Source: an uncultured Pseudomonas sp. (GTDB lineage: Bacteria > Pseudomonadota > Gammaproteobacteria > Pseudomonadales > Pseudomonadaceae). Taken from it: a DNA stretch of 62,478 nucleotides. This document shows positions 49,514-55,897 of this stretch, in pieces. Made by a program: the position numbers and the translations under genes. The notes under the pieces were generated by a model that did no database searches, was not told the DNA's origin, and was given only the letters and a program-made list of their open reading frames with translations. The number at the start of each line of letters is the position of its first letter. Positions within the stretch are counted from its first letter, which is position 1. Location of the stretch: contig NZ_CAMPHV010000032.1 of the NCBI RefSeq assembly GCF_946886105.1, positions 1 to 62,478 on the forward strand. Reading direction: 5' to 3'.

Positions 49514-50215
49514 TCACGACTTGTAGGCTGGCGCCATGCTGTCGTCGCAGCGATAGGGCGCTAGGTAATCCTCCAGACGCTGCCCGGGGCCGGTCTGGTA
49601 GGTCTCGTCGAGGTCGTCGAGGCTGTCCACCCGGTCGATGCGGAAGTTGCGGAAGTCGTTGCGCAACTCGCACCAACTGCACAATGTCCAGGTCTGCCCC
49701 CAGAAGAACAAGCCCAATGGCCAGATGCACCGCACGCTGGCTTGTCCGCTTTCGTCGCGGTAACTCAGCTGCAGTTTGCGTCGTTGGCGGATCGCCTGGC
49801 GCAGGTGGCCGAGCCAATGCACCGGGTAGGTATTCACCTCGGGGGCGAACAGGCGGTTGCCGTTGAGTTCGTCACGCAATGCGGCGGGTAGCACGCTGTG
49901 GATTTTCGCCAGCGCCGATTCGGCGGCCCGTTGCAGCTCGGGGTCGGCCCAGGCGTTGACCATGCGTGCGCCGACGACCAGAGCCTCGATCTCCTCGCGC
50001 TCGAACATCAACGGCGGCAGGTCCATGGGCTGGCGCAGCACGTAACCGACCCCGGCTTCGCCCTCCAGTGGCACGCCGGAGAGCGACAGATCCTGGATAT
50101 CGCGGTAGATGGTGCGCACCGAGACCTGCAAGCGCTCGGCTAACCACTGCGCGGTGGTCAGGCGGCGGCTGCGCAGGAACTGGACGATCTGAAACAAGCG
50201 GTCGGCGCGTCTCAT
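49514..50215 (-). CDS. YafY-type transcriptional regulator (HTH-11 + WYL)
   Basis: A 233-residue regulator. The N-terminal helix-turn-helix reads MRRADRLFQIVQFLRSRRLTTAQWLAERLQVSVRTIYRDIQDLS, then VPLEGEAGVGYVLR (wing). The WYL region contains RQRRKLQLSYRDESGQASVRCIWPLGLFFWGQTWTLCSWCELRNDFRNFRIDRV. WYL domains sense ligands or nucleic acids; the signal is unknown. The longer frame begins 34 codons upstream; the ATG at 50215 follows GGGAGAGAGC. It lies downstream of the VOC gene on the same strand, a frequent pairing. Confidence 0.85.
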   Translation of the reverse strand: MRRADRLFQIVQFLRSRRLTTAQWLAERLQVSVRTIYRDIQDLSLSGVPLEGEAGVGYVLRQPMDLPPLMFEREEIEALVVGARMVNAWADPELQRAAESALAKIHSVLPAALRDELNGNRLFAPEVNTYPVHWLGHLRQAIRQRRKLQLSYRDESGQASVRCIWPLGLFFWGQTWTLCSWCELRNDFRNFRIDRVDSLDDLDETYQTGPGQRLEDYLAPYRCDDSMAPAYKS

Positions 50216-50236
50216 GCTCTCTCCCTGGCTTGGCTG

Positions 50237-50242
50237 TTTATA
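50237..50242 (-). promoter_or_regulatory. Possible -10 box for the WYL regulator
   Basis: On the minus strand TATAAA lies 22 bases before the WYL start and beyond the terminator at 50284-50306. The -35 is unclear. Confidence 0.35.
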
Positions 50243-50283
50243 GGCTATTCCTTTTTCACGACTGGGATGGCGATGCCAAAACT

Positions 50284-50306
50284 GCCGGGCGCTAATGACG
50301 CCCGGC
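50284..50306 (-). terminator. Terminator after the VOC gene (leftward)
   Basis: GCCGGGCG/CGCCCGGC form an 8-bp stem with a 7-nt loop, followed on the minus strand by AGTTTTGG. It separates the VOC gene from the WYL gene. Confidence 0.65.
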
Positions 50307-50317
50307 GTGTATGCCAC

Positions 50318-50683
50318 TCAGGACATGCTGTGCAGGCCCACCACGTTGCCCTCGCTGTCTTTTATCACGGCGATGAAGCCATGGGGTGCGATGGCCATCC
50401 GGCTTTGCACGATTTCGCCGCCGGCTGCGGGCACGCGCTCCAGCACCGCATCCAGTTGGCCTTCGACATTCAGGTAGACCCGTGTGCCGCCAGCACCGGG
50501 CTGTTGCTCCATCGAATCGCTCAGGCAGCCGCCTACGCCGCTTTCCGGGTCGCAGGGAAACATGGCCATACGCCCGCCCATGCTATCCACCGTCTCCAGC
50601 GTGGTTGCCAGCGCCTGCCCGTAGAAGCGGCGGGCGCGTTCGAAGTCGCTGACGAACAGTTCGAACCAGTTGATCGCGTTCAT
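50318..50683 (-). CDS. VOC-family protein (glyoxalase/dioxygenase-like)
   Basis: A 121-residue vicinal oxygen chelate fold protein. It starts MNAINWFELFVSDFERARRFYGQAL, has a central GGRMAMFPCDPESGVGGCL and ends IAPHGFIAVIKDSEGNVVGLHSM. Metal-ligand-like residues (Glu8, His near the end) are present, but the reaction cannot be predicted. GGAGAG precedes the start. It is divergent from the redox cluster and 102 nt upstream of the WYL gene. Confidence 0.8.
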   Translation of the reverse strand: MNAINWFELFVSDFERARRFYGQALATTLETVDSMGGRMAMFPCDPESGVGGCLSDSMEQQPGAGGTRVYLNVEGQLDAVLERVPAAGGEIVQSRMAIAPHGFIAVIKDSEGNVVGLHSMS

Positions 50684-51103
50684 TTCTCTCTCCTTGGAAT
50701 GGCTGATGTCAGCAGGCCAGCGCCTTCGTTGGCGCGTTCTGGCCTGCGGAGACGACTCTAAGCCAGGGCTACTGACAGCTTGGTGTCAGTAGTGTCCGCC
50801 TGCTCCGGATTGCTGCACGGTTGCGTTGCGATGGCTCGTTGGTGGGGCGCATAGGGGTTCCGGATGTTGTATGTCGTGGACCTTAAAATCATTTATTTCA
50901 ATCGCTTATAAATGAATCTCGGCAGCTGGCGCAGAGTTTGCACTTGCGCTGGCAACACAACGACTGTGCCAATGGCGGTGCAGGGTTGACAGACAAAGAC
51001 GTCGTGACCGGTGCAGGCAAATTCGCTTGCGCTCTGGCCACGGCGTTTTTTTTCGGCTCAACCCCGCGCCTGCCGTACAGACGGTGCGCGGAGGAGGAAG
51101 CAG
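50684..51103. other. 420-nt divergent regulatory region before the redox cluster
   Basis: This gap separates the leftward VOC gene from the rightward redox cluster. It contains a local AT-rich stretch (about 50880-50920) with an 8-bp palindrome, annotated separately. A TTGACA at 50987-50992 has no good -10 partner at 16-18 nt. GGAGGAAG before 51104 is the ribosome site. I see no TTGAT-N4-ATCAA (ANR/DNR) box and no supportable small gene. Confidence 0.5.
50889..50915. promoter_or_regulatory. AT-rich palindromic operator candidate, TCATTTAT-N11-ATAAATGA
   Basis: TCATTTAT (50889-50896) and ATAAATGA (50908-50915) are exact inverted repeats spaced 11 nt (about two helical turns centre to centre), in an otherwise GC-rich region about 190 nt before the oxidoreductase gene. 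It fits a dimeric regulator site such as a WYL, Rrf2 or LysR-type protein, but I cannot name the regulator. Confidence 0.45.
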
Positions 51104-53086
51104 ATGCTGCTCGATCGTGTCACCGCCATTGCATCCCGTGCGTCGCCTGTCGCGCTGCCCGCAGTGGCGCCCTTGATTATCGTCGGCGCCGGCCCGGTGG
51201 GCGTGCGCTGCGCCCTGGAACTGTTGCGTCGCGGTTATCCGGAGCAGATTTTGCTGTTCGGCGACGAACCCTGGGCGCCCTATGATCGGGTGCGCCTGAG
51301 TGCCTTGCTGGCCGGCGAAGTCGATCTGGAGGCCATCACCACCCCCGGCCTGGAGGGCCAGTTGAGCCGGCACCTGGGGTGCCGGATAAACCGCATCGAG
51401 CCCGAGGCCAAGTATGTGGAGGACGCCCAGGGGCAGTGTTTCCCTTATTCGCGGTTGATTCTCGCCACCGGTTCTCGGGCGCATATCCCCGAAGTGCCCG
51501 GTGTGGCGCTGCCCGGGGTGTTCGTCTTTCGCGATCTGGGCGATACCGTCGCGTTGCTCGCCCGTACCGCGCGCAGTCGTCATTGCGTGGTGGTCGGTGG
51601 CGGGCTGCTTGGCCTGGAAGCGGCGCGGGCGATGCAACGCGGCCATACCCAGGTGACCCTGGTGCAGCAGGCGCCGCGTTTGATGAACCGGCAACTCGAC
51701 GAATCCGCGGCCGAGTTGTTGCGGCATCGCGTTCAAGATCTGGGCATCGAGGTGTTGCTCGGCGCCGGTCTGGGCGCGGTGCTGGGGGCGGACCGGGTCA
51801 GCGGCGTGCGGCTGCGCGACGGTCGCGAGCTGGCCTGCGATACGGTGCTGCTGGCCACCGGCATTCATCCGAACATCGAACTGGCCCTGGCGGCGCAGTT
51901 GCGGGTCGGCCGCGGCATCGTGGTCGACGATCAACTGCTGACCTCGCGGGCCGATATCCACGCCATCGGCGAGTGCGCCGAGCACCGTGGTCTGACCTAT
52001 GGCCTGGTCGCGCCGGGCTTCGAACAGGCTGCGGTGTTGGCTGCGCGGCTCACCGGCGAGGCGGCGCACTATCGCGGTTCGTTGCAGGCCACTCAGCTCA
52101 AGGTCGCCGGCTTGCCGGTATTCAGCGCCGGCGAAGTGGTCGAGCCGCTGGGGCGCATCCGCCAGCGCGAATACCGCTATGCCGATGCGCAAGGCGGTTA
52201 CCGCAAGTTGCTGGTGCACCGTGGCCGCCTGCTCGGCGCCCTGGCGGTGGGCGAGTGCGCGGAGAGTCGGCGTTGGCTGGACGCCTTGCAGCAGAGCCGG
52301 CGCATCGGCCCGTCGATGCTCTGGCGCTTTCGTCGCGAGGGCCGTTTGTGGCCGGCGGCCAGCGAACAGGTCGGGCAATGGCCGGCCACCACCGTGGTCT
52401 GCCAATGCATGGGCGTCGAGCGCGGCCGGCTCAGCGCCTGCATCGCCGCCGGTGCGACGGATATCGCCGCGCTCGGCGAGCAATGCGGCGCCGGCACGGT
52501 GTGCGGCGGCTGCAAGCCGTTGCTGCAAAACCTGCTGGGCGACAGCGCGCCGCGCCAGGCCGAGCGCGGTGCCGCTGGGCTGGCGTTGGGCGGTGGCCTG
52601 GCGTTGACGGCGGCGCTGGCCTTTACCCAACTGCCGGCGTTTGCCGCACCGGCCTCGGTGGCGCAGGCGGGCTTCAGTTGGCTGTGGCAGGACGGCTTCT
52701 GGCGTCAGTTCAGTGGTTTCTCGCTGCTCGCTCTGGCCTTGCTCGGCCTGCTGATGTCGTTGCGTAAGCGCCTGCCGAAGTTGCCCCTCGGCGCCTTCGC
52801 CAACTGGCGCCTGCTGCACGTGACTCTCGGCGTGCTGGTCCTGGCGCTGCTGGTGCTGCACACCGGGTTGGATGGCGGGCAGAACCTCAATCGCTGGCTG
52901 CTCGCCGATTTCCTTCTGTTGCTCGCCGTTGGTGGCTTGGCCTCCGCGTTGCTCGCCGCCGAACACCGCCTGCCGCCGTCTCTGGCGCGGCGCGCCCGAC
53001 AGCTGCTGGTGTGGGGCCACATTGTCGCGGTCTGGCCATGGCCGGCGTTGCTCGCCGTGCATGTGCTGACGGTGTATTACTTTTAA
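51104..53086 (+). CDS. FAD-NAD(P)H oxidoreductase / BFD [2Fe-2S] / diheme cytochrome b-like membrane fusion
   Basis: A 660-residue fusion. Residues ~22-300 form a NirB/NasB-like pyridine-nucleotide oxidoreductase: LIIVGAGPVGVRCALELL (FAD), VVVGGGLLGLEAARAM (NAD(P)H, 162-177), ADIHAIGECAEH (FAD). Residues 433-470 carry CQC and CGGC (C433, C435, C467, C470), a BFD-type [2Fe-2S] site. The C-terminal ~150 residues hold about four helices; two contain His pairs 14 apart (H572/H586 and H639/H653), the usual spacing for two b hemes. There is no siroheme domain, so it is not nitrite reductase. ATG 51104 follows GGAGGAAG. Predicted role: move electrons from NAD(P)H into the membrane for the cytochromes encoded next. 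Confidence 0.78.
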   Translation: MLLDRVTAIASRASPVALPAVAPLIIVGAGPVGVRCALELLRRGYPEQILLFGDEPWAPYDRVRLSALLAGEVDLEAITTPGLEGQLSRHLGCRINRIEPEAKYVEDAQGQCFPYSRLILATGSRAHIPEVPGVALPGVFVFRDLGDTVALLARTARSRHCVVVGGGLLGLEAARAMQRGHTQVTLVQQAPRLMNRQLDESAAELLRHRVQDLGIEVLLGAGLGAVLGADRVSGVRLRDGRELACDTVLLATGIHPNIELALAAQLRVGRGIVVDDQLLTSRADIHAIGECAEHRGLTYGLVAPGFEQAAVLAARLTGEAAHYRGSLQATQLKVAGLPVFSAGEVVEPLGRIRQREYRYADAQGGYRKLLVHRGRLLGALAVGECAESRRWLDALQQSRRIGPSMLWRFRREGRLWPAASEQVGQWPATTVVCQCMGVERGRLSACIAAGATDIAALGEQCGAGTVCGGCKPLLQNLLGDSAPRQAERGAAGLALGGGLALTAALAFTQLPAFAAPASVAQAGFSWLWQDGFWRQFSGFSLLALALLGLLMSLRKRLPKLPLGAFANWRLLHVTLGVLVLALLVLHTGLDGGQNLNRWLLADFLLLLAVGGLASALLAAEHRLPPSLARRARQLLVWGHIVAVWPWPALLAVHVLTVYYF

Positions 53087-53095
53087 GGGCCGCGC

Positions 53096-54424
53096 ATGAA
53101 GCACGCAATCTGGGCACTCTGGTTGTCGACCCTGCTGGCCCTGGGAGGCTGGTACGGCTATCGCCTGTATGCCGGCGAAGACTTGCAGGTGTTCAATCCG
53201 GGGCCCTTGTCGGCCGGTCATCACCAGTTGGAGCAGGCCTGCGGCGCCTGCCATGTCAGCCCGCTGGGCGGCGGCGAGGTGTTGCAGAAGGCCTGCGTCA
53301 ATTGTCATGGCGACGAGCTCAAGGCCGCCCGCGACGCCCACCCGCAAAGCAAATTCACCGACCCGCGTAACGCCGACCGCCTGGCCCATCTGGACGCCCG
53401 CTACTGCCTGGCCTGCCATGTCGAGCACGTGCCCGAGCGCACCCGACCGATGGCGGTGACCCAGCCCGACGATTTCTGCGTGCACTGCCATGTCGACATC
53501 GCCGAGGATCGTCCCAGCCACCGCGGCATGGCCTTCGATACCTGCGCCAGCGCCGGTTGCCACAACTACCACGACAACCGCGCGCTCTACGAAGACTTCC
53601 TGGTCAAGGGCGCCGACCAGCCGCTGCTGAAGGCCATCGCCCGCATCGCCGCGCCGGCGCCGCTGACGGATAAACACCCGGATTGGCAGAAGCCGGCCGA
53701 GCTGCCGCAGCCCGACGCCCCGAGCGAGCAACTGAGCGCCGAAGCGGTCGCCGATTGGTTGGCCAGCGGCCATGCCGAAGCCGGGGTCAACTGCAGCGGC
53801 TGTCATCAGCCCCAGGGCGTCGCCTGGCAAGCCAAGCCGGCGCTGCAGACCTGTCAGGGCTGCCATGCGGGCGAAGCCCAGGGCTTTTTCGCCGGTAAGC
53901 ACGGCATGCGCTTGAACCCCGATCTACCGGTTGAGCTGGCGCCGATGCGTCCGGAACTCGGCTTGCTGGCGTTTACCGACGAGAGCGCCGGGCACGAGTT
54001 GAGCTGCACCAGCTGCCATGGCGCCCATCGGGTCGATCGGGTGGCGGCGGCGGTCGAGGCCTGCCTCGGTTGTCATGCCGACGAGCACTCGATGGCCTAT
54101 CAGGGCTCGCCGCACCAGCAGCTGTGGCAAGCCGAACAGCGCGGCGAACTGCCGGCGGGCAGCGGGGTGAGCTGCGCCAGTTGCCACTTGCCGCGCGAGA
54201 CTGCCGAGGTACACGGCCAGGAGCGGCGGCTGGTGCAACACAACCAGAACGCCAACCTGCGTCCCAACGAGAAGATGCTGCGCGGCGTCTGCCTGGACTG
54301 TCATGGCTTGCCGTTCGCCCTCGACGCCCTGGCCGACCCGCAACTGCTGAAGAACAACTTCCGAGGTGCGCCTGCGCAACATGTCCCCAGCGTGGACATG
54401 GCGCTGGAGCGTGCCCGGCAATGA
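53096..54424 (+). CDS. Periplasmic multiheme cytochrome c (ten CxxCH plus one CX4CH)
   Basis: A 442-residue protein with an N-terminal hydrophobic segment (about 4-24), either signal peptide or anchor. Canonical CxxCH motifs start at C49, C67, C104, C128, C233, C253, C304, C323, C360 and C399. CASAGCH at C150-H156 is a CX4CH variant of the kind found in some cytochrome c3 and MtrA-like proteins, so up to 11 hemes. An Ala/Pro/Asp-rich linker (185-225) divides an N-terminal five-heme block from a C-terminal six-heme block. It starts 9 nt after the oxidoreductase and is the likely periplasmic electron acceptor. Confidence 0.85.
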   Translation: MKHAIWALWLSTLLALGGWYGYRLYAGEDLQVFNPGPLSAGHHQLEQACGACHVSPLGGGEVLQKACVNCHGDELKAARDAHPQSKFTDPRNADRLAHLDARYCLACHVEHVPERTRPMAVTQPDDFCVHCHVDIAEDRPSHRGMAFDTCASAGCHNYHDNRALYEDFLVKGADQPLLKAIARIAAPAPLTDKHPDWQKPAELPQPDAPSEQLSAEAVADWLASGHAEAGVNCSGCHQPQGVAWQAKPALQTCQGCHAGEAQGFFAGKHGMRLNPDLPVELAPMRPELGLLAFTDESAGHELSCTSCHGAHRVDRVAAAVEACLGCHADEHSMAYQGSPHQQLWQAEQRGELPAGSGVSCASCHLPRETAEVHGQERRLVQHNQNANLRPNEKMLRGVCLDCHGLPFALDALADPQLLKNNFRGAPAQHVPSVDMALERARQ

Positions 54425-54473
54425 GCACCACCGATGCCTCTGCCAATTCGAAAAAACTGATAGGGAGAACACC

Positions 54474-55049
54474 ATGCACACGACTTTACGACCCTTGCTC
54501 GCCGTCGCCGTTGCGGCGGGCCTGCTGACTATCACCGGTTGTCAGGAGAGCAAACCGAGCGGCTTCAGCCCGCAACAGCTCACCGACATGTTGCACCTGG
54601 TGATGGAGTCCGACCGCGCCGTCTACACCAAGCAGGTGGTCAACCGCCTGAAGGACGAAGGCGTGATCAAACCCAGCGAGCACTTCATCGACGACAAGGC
54701 CCTGCCGTTGCCGGCGCAGATGTTCCGCTTCGGCGCCGAAGCAGTGGCCGCCAAGACCGATGCCTTCAGCTATTCGCTGCAGTCGCTGTGGCCGATCAAC
54801 AAGCAGAATGCGCCGCGCACCGAGGCCGAGAAGATCGGTCTGCAGTTCATCATCGATAACCCGGGACAGAACTATTACACCGAAGAAAAGCTCGGCGAGC
54901 AGACCTACTTCACCGCCGTCTATCCCGACGCCGCCGTCGCGCCGGTGTGCGCTTCCTGCCACAACGAACACAAAGACAGCCCGCGTACCGACTTCAAGCT
55001 CGGCGACGTTCTGGGCGGGGTGGTGATCCGTGTCCCGCTGGGCGGTTAA
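54474..55049 (+). CDS. DUF3365 (Tll0287-like) heme lipoprotein
   Basis: A 191-residue lipoprotein: LTITGC puts the lipidated Cys at 23. The body (VMESDRAVYTKQVVNRLKDEGV, LPLPAQMFRFGAEAV, SLWPINKQNAPRTEAEKIGLQFI, GEQTYFTAVYPDAAVAPVCASCHNEH) fits DUF3365, a PAS-like heme c fold known from cyanobacterial Tll0287. One CxxCH at C159-H163. Members are found as redox sensors or electron-transfer proteins. The frame starts earlier inside the previous gene; the ATG at 54474 follows TAGGGAG. It overlaps the next gene by 20 bases. Confidence 0.8.
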   Translation: MHTTLRPLLAVAVAAGLLTITGCQESKPSGFSPQQLTDMLHLVMESDRAVYTKQVVNRLKDEGVIKPSEHFIDDKALPLPAQMFRFGAEAVAAKTDAFSYSLQSLWPINKQNAPRTEAEKIGLQFIIDNPGQNYYTEEKLGEQTYFTAVYPDAAVAPVCASCHNEHKDSPRTDFKLGDVLGGVVIRVPLGG

Positions 55050-55365
55050 GGCCGGGCTGGCCAGCTGCTTGCTGCTGGCCGGTTGCGGCGAGAGTCCGGA
55101 GCAGGCCGAGCTGAAGCTCGGCCAGCAAATATGGGACGGCACCTGTAAGGTCTGCCACCTCAATGGCTTGGGTGGCGCGCCGGCGAAGGGCAATCGCAAG
55201 GTCTGGGCGCCGCGTATCGAGCAAGGACTGGAGGTGCTGATCGCCCACGCATTGAACGGTTTCGACGGCGCCGAGGGCAGCATGCCGGCGCGCGGCGGCA
55301 ATCCGGCGCTGAGCGATAGCGAGGTGGCCGCCGCGGTGAAGTACATGGTCTCGCAAAGCCAATAA
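55030..55365 (+). CDS. Cytochrome c5-like monoheme lipoprotein
   Basis: A 111-residue class I cytochrome c. Lipobox LLAGC gives Cys19 as the lipid site; heme motif CKVCH at 39-43; the likely axial Met is M85 in GSMPARGGNP, a pattern typical of cytochrome c5. The C-terminal helix is LSDSEVAAAVKYMVSQ. The start is GTG at 55030, overlapping the DUF3365 gene by 20 nt, which implies translational coupling. It is probably anchored in the outer or inner membrane leaflet facing the periplasm and could shuttle electrons to or from the multiheme protein. Confidence 0.8.
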   Translation: MSRWAVKAGLASCLLLAGCGESPEQAELKLGQQIWDGTCKVCHLNGLGGAPAKGNRKVWAPRIEQGLEVLIAHALNGFDGAEGSMPARGGNPALSDSEVAAAVKYMVSQSQ

Positions 55366-55402
55366 CGGGCATGTGTTTATAAAAACGATGAGGACGAAAA
55401 CG

Positions 55403-55819
55403 ATGACTCCCAAACAGATAGAGCTGGTGCAAGGCAGCTTCGCCCAGGTGGCGCCGATTGCCGATGAGGCCGCGGCGCTGTTCTACCACAACCTGTTCAG
55501 CGCCGATCCCAGCCTCAAACCCTTGTTCAAGGGCGATATGCAGGCGCAAGGCAAGAAGCTGATGCAGATGATTGGCGTAGCCGTGGGCAAGCTGAACGAA
55601 CTGGACGTGCTGGTGCCGGTGCTGGAGCGCCTCGGCGAACGGCACCTCGAGTACGGTGTGGAAGACAGCCACTACGCCACCGTCGGCGGTGCCTTGCTGA
55701 AAACCCTCGGTCAGGGCCTGGGCGATGCTTTTACCGAAGAGGTGGAGCAAGCCTGGACCACCGCTTACGGGGTGATGGCCAACACCATGATCGCGGCGGC
55801 GAACAAAACCACCGCTTGA
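55403..55819 (+). CDS. Single-domain globin (bacterial hemoglobin-like)
   Basis: A 138-residue globin of the FHb/Vitreoscilla type. The proximal His is H81 in ERHLEYGVEDSHY, Phe42 fits the CD1 position (PLFKGD), and Gln49 aligns with the distal E7 Gln. There is no FAD/NAD reductase domain, so it is not a flavohemoglobin; a partner must reduce it. ATG at 55403 with GAGG ~12 nt upstream; the in-frame ATG 10 codons earlier is less likely. As last gene of the cluster, the cytosolic globin suggests O2 or NO handling or sensing. Confidence 0.85.
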   Translation: MTPKQIELVQGSFAQVAPIADEAAALFYHNLFSADPSLKPLFKGDMQAQGKKLMQMIGVAVGKLNELDVLVPVLERLGERHLEYGVEDSHYATVGGALLKTLGQGLGDAFTEEVEQAWTTAYGVMANTMIAAANKTTA

Positions 55820-55897
55820 CGTTGTCGGGGCGCCGCCCGGCGCCCCGCTCGATACCCGGCGCCGTCGCGGCCTTCGCGGTAGGCCGGGTACAGTCTC

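Noticed and set aside
50684..51103. ANR/DNR, NsrR or NorR binding site for the redox cluster
   Set aside because: No TTGAT-N4-ATCAA or recognisable NsrR/NorR pattern was found; only the unassigned AT-rich palindrome remains.
51104..53086. Calling the fusion protein nitrite reductase NirB
   Set aside because: The FAD and BFD parts are NirB-like but no ferredoxin-like/siroheme region follows; hydrophobic helices with His pairs do.
50906..53902. 998-codon antisense frame over the redox fusion and multiheme gene
   Set aside because: Product is repetitive Gln/Arg/His-rich; the plus-strand genes have exact cofactor motifs and ribosome sites.
55403..55819. Flavohemoglobin Hmp
   Set aside because: Only the globin domain is present (138 residues) and no FAD/NAD reductase part follows in any frame.
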